The notes under the pieces were generated by a model. It did no database searches. It saw only the letters and a program-made list of their open reading frames with translations, and was not told where the DNA came from. This document shows positions 59,246 to 64,000 of a stretch of 64,000 bases of DNA, piece by piece. The DNA is from Planococcus citri (lineage: Eukaryota; Arthropoda; Insecta; Hemiptera; Pseudococcidae), in contig NC_088679.1 of the NCBI RefSeq assembly GCF_950023065.1, positions 40,734,001-40,798,000 of the forward strand. Direction: 5' to 3'. The position numbers and the translations under genes are program-made. How positions within the stretch are numbered: position 1 is the stretch's first letter; each line of letters opens with the position of its first letter.

Positions 59246-62184
59246 CCACCCTAATTAAAGATGCATATTTCTTTGAGCTGATTTTGCGCTTGATCAATAA
59301 TTTTATGAGATTGATCAAAACCTATTTTGAGAGACTAAGACTCACCTCTAACTCGATTTTGGGGACTTGAACTTCAAAAAAAAAAAAAAAAAAATCAGCT
59401 TTCCAAGTACCTTTTCTCCATAGGTACTTACTGCAATCACCATTTTTTTTTTTTTTAACGACAACTTTCCAGTTTTATAATTGAAAACTAACCATATAAA
59501 CAAAAAAAAAATGACTCTATATTTGAAATTCAAACTTGGAAGGTTCCAAATTTTGATGCCCTACAAGTTTGGATGGAATCAGTTGACATTTGTGCGCGGC
59601 AATTCGGAGTTCCCTAATCATGATGTAGGTATAATTTATACTTATTGTATACCTACGCGTTTTAAATTTTTATAAACGTTTGCGAACCAACTGATTTTGA
59701 AAAAAATGGAGAGCAATCGATTCTGTGGGTCTCTAACAAACACCAATCGCGTTTATTCGTGCTCAACTTGATTTTTACTGGTTTTATACCATTCTAGAGA
59801 ATCTGGAACTTTTAAAATAGACTCACCCATTTGAAATTAGAGTACAAATATAAAGAAAATTTTAGCTTTTCAACTTCATTAGGTGGCTACAGAACTGCTC
59901 AAAATGGTTCGAAACCGTTTTCACTGAATTGAGAAGCTCAAAAATATGGTTAGAATGAGTACTTTTTCAATTTTTCTCAAATTTTGATTACATCTCGTAA
60001 AAAATCATGCCCAAACGACCTCAATGAGACGTGGGAAAAATCTCATATTTTTTGGTCAACGTTTGACCATCCCTCCTTTTGCCAGCGAGTACAAAGTTTC
60101 AAAATAATTTGAAAATATTTCAAATGTTTTGATTTTTTTAGTTTTTGTGGTCTCTTAATGTTTCAAGTACTTGCGTATCTTCGTTTCAAGTCTATTAGAA
60201 GAGTTCAAAGTTCATTTTTGTCAGGTTCAAGAGTTCTCAAAATATTAGTTTCTCTCTTTAAAATATGAGAATTTTGTGATCATCTCCTCAAAATATCAAA
60301 AATATAATATTTAACAACAAATGAACAATTTTCGCATTTTTAACTTTGCCGCGGAGGGAAGGGGGTCACAAGTTGGCAAAAAAATTGAAATTTTTCCTTG
60401 TACCAATTAATTATTGAGATAGTTTAGCTATGATTTTTGTTACTAGGCGTCATCAAAATCTTTAAAAAGTTGAGAAACGACCAACCCTCGCAAATACGAC
60501 TACCCAGTTTTCTATGTAAATTTAGTGAAATTTTGATTTTTTCCCAATTTTGGCTCAAATTTGGTTACCTATCGAAAAATTCATTTTAACCTTTGAAATT
60601 TTAACTGGCGATGTGTTTTTACATGATCTTTCGATTTAACTTTGTTCCAGTCTTAAAAATTTTCCGAAGGTCGGGAAGATTGTTAATCGAATGAGTCTAG
60701 ACTAAATTTCCCAACCCCCCCTCCTTCGGTGACATTGAAAATAAAGGAATTTAAATGAGAGATTTTGAAACAGCGTAATAATATGCGATGTGCGACGTTT
60801 TTTCAACTACACGTCAAAAATGCTGTACTGTGAATTTTAACCCATTTCTCTACTGTGGAACTGACTAGGATGATGCCACCTCCTCATATCTCGTCCTAAA
60901 GTTTGAAGTGTTTCTTACTCGCCAGGCACTACTTGAAGTTCAAAGCAGCCAACTTTCCTCTTTTTGTGAATCACTAATCCCTAAAATCCATCAAAAGACA
61001 CCATCTCCATTCAGCGTGTCAATTTTGGTGATTTTTTTCCCCGTTCGTTTCAGTCACGAAGTACTTGACGAAAAAGATATGACGATTATATGTCCATCTT
61101 TTTGAAATCAATACATGAGTTGTTATTGTAAATCGGCGAGGGTGAGTATCTAATAGGATTTTTTGGAGGAGAAAACAATTGAAATATTCGCAATTTTCAA
61201 CTTAATAAAATTAGGTAAACTGAGAAAACTAGTATTTTCTTTTTAAAATTCAACGAGAAAAGCACTCGCATATTTTTATGAGTTTTCAATTACGTTGATA
61301 AAATGTTCTTTGTACATACCAACATTGAACGTACGAGTACCTCGGTTATGATATTTTTGCACCTGAATATTATAGCACGTAAGCATCCTTTGAAACAGGT
61401 AGTAAATCTTGAAAAGTTGGCAGTTTGTTTTGATTTGCCAGCGATTAAAGATTCTCGGTTGCGCGTTGTTGTATGAGAAGGTATAGTTATACAGCACAGT
61501 AGGTAGTAGGTACATGTACACAGTAAAACGAAGCTTTCAGATTCTGTAAATCTCAGCTTTACTCCCGACCTGTCGTGCTCACAACGCTTGAATACGAAAT
61601 GATACGTTGAAGGTTACTATTTCGATATTTATTCATACATCGTGATACGGGAAATTTTCCTGACAATGTGTTTATGTAGGGTTTGGTCATGTAGTCTCGT
61701 AGTATGTATTTATGTGCATACGTAAAATGCATACCGTAGGTAAAATTAGCGTTCATATCAGTCGAATTAGTCCGGTCAAACAAAAATGTATCACGTTAAA
61801 TGAAGGACTGTGGACGAGGTGGCGCAAATTCACCAATGTTATGACAAGACCATATCGCTCGTATGGTTGTGTACGTTTTAATGTTTCAATTTTTAAATCT
61901 CTTTTGCCACCACGTTCGCATAATAATATCTACTTATATGTACAATTAATCTTCGCTAATCCGTAACCCGATCATGAATTATGTGTGCTTTCATGTTTTA
62001 TGAATACATATGTTTTTTCATAATACATGCAATGAAACGTCGGTATAACACACCCGATAAATGTTGAGAAACGCTAGAATTACAATCAAGTTCCAACTAG
62101 CATTGAAAAAAACATACAAATAGAGTTGAATGTATTTTTTTCCAACTTGTTTACGTTTTAACGCGCTACGATTGGAGGAAAAAA
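59246..62184. other. Repeat-rich, gene-poor stretch
   Basis: Apart from family B copy 3 and a segment resembling the 26.5-kb repeat (about 59858-59935), this holds a 19-base A-run (59376-59394) and no gene that I can support. Confidence 0.45.
60612..60716 (+). repeat. Dispersed repeat family B, copy 3
   Basis: This shares TGTTTTTACATG, TCTTTCGAT, AACTTTGTTCC, TTAAAAATTTT and a GGTCGGGA block with the copies at 27262 and 56714. Confidence 0.5.
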
Positions 62185-62278
62185 ACACCCAAGGGAAGGA
62201 AAAAAGCAACCGGTATTTTTTCTTCCCTGGGTGCTTTTCTCCTTCCCTAGAGAAGGAGAAAAGCAACCAGATATTTTG
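62185..62278. repeat. Short direct and inverted repeat cluster
   Basis: AAGGAAAAAAGCAACCGGTA and AAGGAGAAAAGCAACCAGAT form a direct repeat about 59 bp apart. CACCCAAGGGAAGG and its complement around CCTGGGTGCTTTTCTCC pair across the gap. It is probably a small rearranged hairpin. Confidence 0.5.
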
Positions 62279-62340
62279 CTAATTATTTACGTAAATCGGT
62301 TTGTTTCATTGCATTAATTATGAAAAATATCTAACAATGC

Positions 62341-62444
62341 AAGAATCGAACTGGAATTTTACGTATTTCGTGCATTTGCTTCACTCGCTCCGCTCGTTCA
62401 GCAATCACATGCACTCAATACGTAATAATTCCAGTTCGACTCTT
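62341..62444. repeat. 104-bp imperfect palindrome (hairpin)
   Basis: Arm 62341-62375 pairs with arm 62409-62444: AAGAATCGAACTGGAATT on one side and the complement of AAGAGTCGAACTGGAATT on the other, continuing through TACGTATT and GTGCAT. The stem can extend into the loop with TTGCT/AGCAA. The loop carries the GC-rich word CACTCGCTCCGCTCGTTC. It could be a tiny MITE or a long hairpin transcript. No flanking duplication is evident. Confidence 0.65.
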
Positions 62445-64000
62445 GTATAGTAATATACTATTACGTTCTCGGTATTGTTGGATTTTGATGTGCAAGTGAA
62501 ACATGATCGAGTAAAATTTTATAAACGAGTATTGCGGATTATATGATAAAATCTTTGCTCAGCACGTAGATACGTACGTAGTACGTACATTATACATACA
62601 TACGCCGACAACATACTTTTTTGAGTTGTCTCCAGCATGTAAATTATTCGATAGGCACACTTGTACAATGTACGTGTACATTTATGCAGGGTGTTTCATA
62701 ATAAGTGTGAGCATCTTCTCCAATTCAACAAGCAGCATGACTGTCTCGGAATCAAATATGTTTATTTTCCGATACTTCTTGAATTAAATACTCATATAGG
62801 AGCAGTACTCGTAGAGACTTTAGATGATTATAGCATTCCAAAAATTAGTTTCATTTGAAAGAAATATCGATAAAAATAAAAATAAAAAATGGAAATATGC
62901 GACTGGGGAAAGCGAGTAGTTTTGATTGAAAAACAAGAACTTTTTCAATTTTTCTTTTCAATAAGTTTTTCGATTTTTTCCCAGTTCGGCAGAAGACAGT
63001 AAAATCTTCACTGTGTGTCTTCACATTTGTTGAAATTTTGGTTTTGAACTGGTAGTGTGAATTCGCAAGAAAGCTAGGCTGTGCACCTATTTTGTTTTTA
63101 TAGAACCTCTTTTAAAAAAATTCCAATTTCTTGGAATGAAATGTAGAGTTTAAAGGTACCTATACTCGATAATTAAGATTGTCTCATTTAAAACTTCCCG
63201 AAATTCTGGGCGCAAAAAAAAAATAAAGGAATACGTGTAAAACGTCAACAGTTTTCAATGACTTTAGCCAGATATGGGGCGTAAAAGAATTTCATACATT
63301 ATACGTAGGTATGCGTGTTCGCGTGTCAAATAAACCAAGTATTGAACATTTAAATGAAAGTGCAAAAGAAGGACACTGCTACTGAGCCAATTAATTAATT
63401 CCATTTCCTACTCGAAATTTAATTAAAAAGTTTAATTTAATAAATCACCCTGGAACTAATTAAAAGTACAATTTACTTCTGTTACGTTTTTACCATCGTG
63501 TTATTTATAAAAAACGGTCTTTTTTTGATTCAACTGAGATAGCATTGTTTTTTTATAATTTTTTTTTCAGCTTAAAATAGAATAGATACATACCTTCGTC
63601 ACCGTTTTTTGCTGTTTTTGAGGCTGAATTAGTGTTTGTAATGTTATACGAGTACTGGGGGAAACGATGTAAGGGATTGAAGAAATATTTTTTAATCGGA
63701 ACTATCCGAGTGGAACTAATTTGGTGGTAGAGATGAATCAACCAAGACCAATTTCTTCGAAAATTTCAGCGCGGATTTTATTTACCTACCTACCTTTCTA
63801 TTCGTTTTGTAAAATTACTTATTCGTATAAATTTTTATTCTACAAAATCCACAAAATACTTTACGTATTAGTAATTCTTTTCGTGTTTTTTTTTTTTTTT
63901 TACTTAGGGTCAGTCGTAAACTATTTTTTTGTGACTAGAAGGCATAATAGGTACAGAAGATGGAATTTTTATGAATTGGTGGAAAGCATGGAAAGTTTAA
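62445..64000. other. Gene-poor AT-rich stretch
   Basis: No gene is visible. A TATGCAGGGTGTTTC word at 62683-62697 resembles the complement of the GGGACACCCTGTATA words. Confidence 0.45.

Noticed and set aside
1..64000. CRISPR arrays, bacterial operons or riboswitches
   Set aside because: No regularly spaced repeats with unique spacers and no prokaryotic gene organisation. The sequence is plainly eukaryotic.

Overview
This 64 kb window looks like AT-rich, gene-poor nuclear DNA of an arthropod, most likely an insect. The reasons are its repeat content: a Ty1/copia LTR retrotransposon, a jockey-type LINE, TA- and TTA-flanked MITEs, many long A/T homopolymers, and the short words GTAGGTACCTAC and ACGAGTA scattered throughout. 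These words remind me of sternorrhynchan Hemiptera (mealybug or aphid-like) and also of Lepidoptera. I cannot decide between them from the sequence, so the host assignment is a low-confidence inference. I found no convincing host protein-coding exon, tRNA, rRNA or CRISPR array. The window is either intergenic or lies within very long introns.

The one intact system is a full-length Ty1/copia element on the minus strand, 11867-18938. It has 239-bp LTRs that differ at one base, a 5-bp target duplication (CCGAA), a polypurine tract, a 1.7-kb leader, and open gag and pol frames with every catalytic motif present. Gag and pol lie in the same frame but are separated by two in-frame stops (TAA, then TGA). 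The leader carries four copies of a small hairpin with a related 7-nt loop. Two of these have 7-bp stems that differ by a compensatory base-pair change. I consider this hairpin set, together with the two-stop gag/pol junction, the most interesting signal in the window.

Other mobile DNA: a 5'-truncated, frameshifted jockey-like LINE (21584-23245) with a clean 12-bp target duplication and A-tail; an old RT relic of a second LINE type (about 51985-52455); a 541-bp element with about 37-bp perfect inverted ends and a possible 6-bp duplication (1070-1610); a 731-bp fold-back element flanked by TA (43968-44698); a 252-bp MITE flanked by TTA (53138-53389); and a 104-bp hairpin near 62.4 kb.

Several unclassified dispersed repeats recur within the window. 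Family A is at about 50-265, 39930-40125 (inverted) and 59100-59245. Family B is at about 27262, 56714 and 60612. A fold-back pair lies at about 26.5-27.1 kb, with a further copy near 59.9 kb. Two minisatellites are present: a 61-bp unit at 10860-11125 and an A/T-rich unit at 37015-37480, with a related stretch at about 52470-52610. The remaining tens of kilobases are AT-rich DNA in which I see only microsatellites, homopolymers and short chance ORFs.
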